Positions 5,292 through 6,047 of a stretch of 6,047 nt of DNA are shown here, piece by piece. This stretch comes from CAYNFT01 sp964396535 (lineage in GTDB: Bacteria > Chloroflexota > Dehalococcoidia > Dehalococcoidales > UBA2162). The stretch covers positions 1-6,047 of the forward strand of contig CAYNFT010000108.1 of NCBI GenBank assembly GCA_964396535.1, written 5' to 3'. The notes under the pieces are model-generated. The model had not been told where the DNA came from. It searched no databases and saw only the letters and a program-made list of their open reading frames with translations. The translations under genes and the position numbers were made by a program. How positions within the stretch are numbered: the stretch's first letter is position 1; each line of letters starts with the position of its first letter.

Positions 5292-5939
5292 ATGTTTATA
5301 TTTGGACATACTGGGATTACCCTGGGTGTTGCCGTACTGTTAAACGGTACACTCATCAAAAGCCGTACTCTTCCCAAAACGAATGAGTTAGAAGGGCAAA
5401 CACAACGCTTGCATGAGCCTCCTGCTTCTCAAAACGGCTACTCCGGTGGTATTACGTCATGGCTTTTCTCTCTAGCATCCCGCATAGATATAAGGCTTTT
5501 GCTAATAGGCTCACTTCTTCCTGACATCATTGATAAACCCATCGGCAGGGTCTTCTTCAGGGATATTTTTAATAACGGCAGGATATTCTGCCATACACTT
5601 CTCTTTCTCATCGTTCTCGTCCTTGGTGGGCTATACCTCTACCGGCGCTACAAAAAGACTTGGCTCCTGGTTCTCTCTTTTGGTACATTCACACATCTAA
5701 TCTTAGACCAAATGTGGCTACATCCTCGGACTCTCCTCTGGCCACTATATGACCTCTCATTCGAGAGGCACGCCTTCATCAACCTAAGCGACTGGCTCAA
5801 GGAGATATTTAATGAGCTATTAGCTTATCCGGCGCTGTTCATACCTGAACTCGCTGGAGTGGTAGTAATCGCCTGGTTTGTATGGCTATTAGTGCGTAGA
5901 AGGAAAGTTATCGCATTCATCAAAAACGGGCAAGTATAG
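5292..5939 (+). CDS. Membrane-bound putative metal-dependent hydrolase (YdjM/DUF457-like)
   Basis: Protein of 215 residues with about four to five hydrophobic segments. It has the conserved His/Asp pattern of the YdjM/DUF457 family: His6 in the opening FIFGHTG, Asp78 and Asp81 in GSLLPDIIDKP, His101 in FCHTLL, and His135 with Asp139 in FTHLILDQMW, then His144. These residues are thought to bind metal at the membrane face. The biochemical activity of the family is poorly known; a phospholipase-C-like fold has been proposed. A hydrophilic stretch at about residues 23-55 separates the first helix from the Asp motif. The start is ATG at 5292, chosen because the family begins directly with this motif, although no clear ribosome site precedes it. 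It is transcribed away from the sortase operon and has no obvious functional tie to it. Confidence 0.85.
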   Translation: MFIFGHTGITLGVAVLLNGTLIKSRTLPKTNELEGQTQRLHEPPASQNGYSGGITSWLFSLASRIDIRLLLIGSLLPDIIDKPIGRVFFRDIFNNGRIFCHTLLFLIVLVLGGLYLYRRYKKTWLLVLSFGTFTHLILDQMWLHPRTLLWPLYDLSFERHAFINLSDWLKEIFNELLAYPALFIPELAGVVVIAWFVWLLVRRRKVIAFIKNGQV

Positions 5940-6047
5940 GTATTATTACCTGTTTGCTCACCGTGGCTTTTTACCTTTCATCAAATTGGGACCAATTATT
6001 CGCCAATTATCCACCATTTGGTACCATTTCAGGTACTTTTAGAACGA
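5940..6047. repeat. Gene-free tail with short repeats
   Basis: No gene is seen. Small repeats occur: CCAATTAT twice (5992-5999 and from about 6003), CCATTT followed shortly by GGTAC twice (about 6013-6037), and an inverted repeat AATTGG-GA-CCAATT (5984-5997). None has a T tract or a tRNA-like fold, so no terminator or RNA gene is claimed. Confidence 0.35.

Noticed and set aside
5984..5997. AATTGG-GA-CCAATT as a terminator for the hydrolase gene
   Set aside because: The stem is short and AT-rich, the loop is tight, and no T tract follows.
5940..6047. Short repeats as a mobile-element end
   Set aside because: No transposase, target duplication or long terminal inverted repeat is visible.

Overview
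The window looks like bacterial chromosome of moderate GC content. My leading guess is an uncultured Chloroflexota of the Dehalococcoidia type; this rests on recollection of protein style, not on a search. The case for Bacteria is a near-consensus sigma70-type promoter (TTGACA, 17 bp, TATACT) in front of the main operon and a strong GGAGGT ribosome binding site. Against this background, the C-terminal sorting signal of the large protease (IPEFPT, hydrophobic helix, MRRK) resembles the PEF-CTERM signals best known from methanogenic archaea.

The minus strand carries most of the genes. In transcription order they are: (1) a small single-helix protein with an Ig-like ectodomain (5137-4664); (2) after a 128-bp promoter region, a membrane protein with an Ig-like ectodomain and two C-terminal helices (4535-3828); (3) a secreted papain-family (C1A) cysteine protease with lectin-like and beta-sandwich domains and a PEF-CTERM-like tail (3813-1906); (4) a CPBP-family intramembrane protease (1868-1074); (5) an exosortase/archaeosortase-family transpeptidase with a visible Cys/Arg/His triad (1051-176); and (6) the 5' end of an unrecognised gene that leaves the window (120-1). 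Genes 2 to 5 are separated by only 14, 37 and 22 bp, so they almost certainly form an operon.

The plus strand has one divergent gene (5292-5939), a YdjM/DUF457-type membrane-bound putative metal-dependent hydrolase. The 154-bp divergent intergenic region holds a plausible promoter and a terminator-like hairpin close to its predicted start site. The last 108 bp (5940-6047) hold no gene, only small repeats.

The attractive reading is a self-contained sorting cassette: a protease exported by the Sec route, its own C-terminal sorting signal, the sorting transpeptidase that would process it, a second intramembrane protease, and one or two membrane proteins with Ig-like ectodomains that may be partners. 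The individual families are known. The grouping, the bacterial host with an archaeal-style signal, and the two unknown ectodomain proteins are the parts worth following up.
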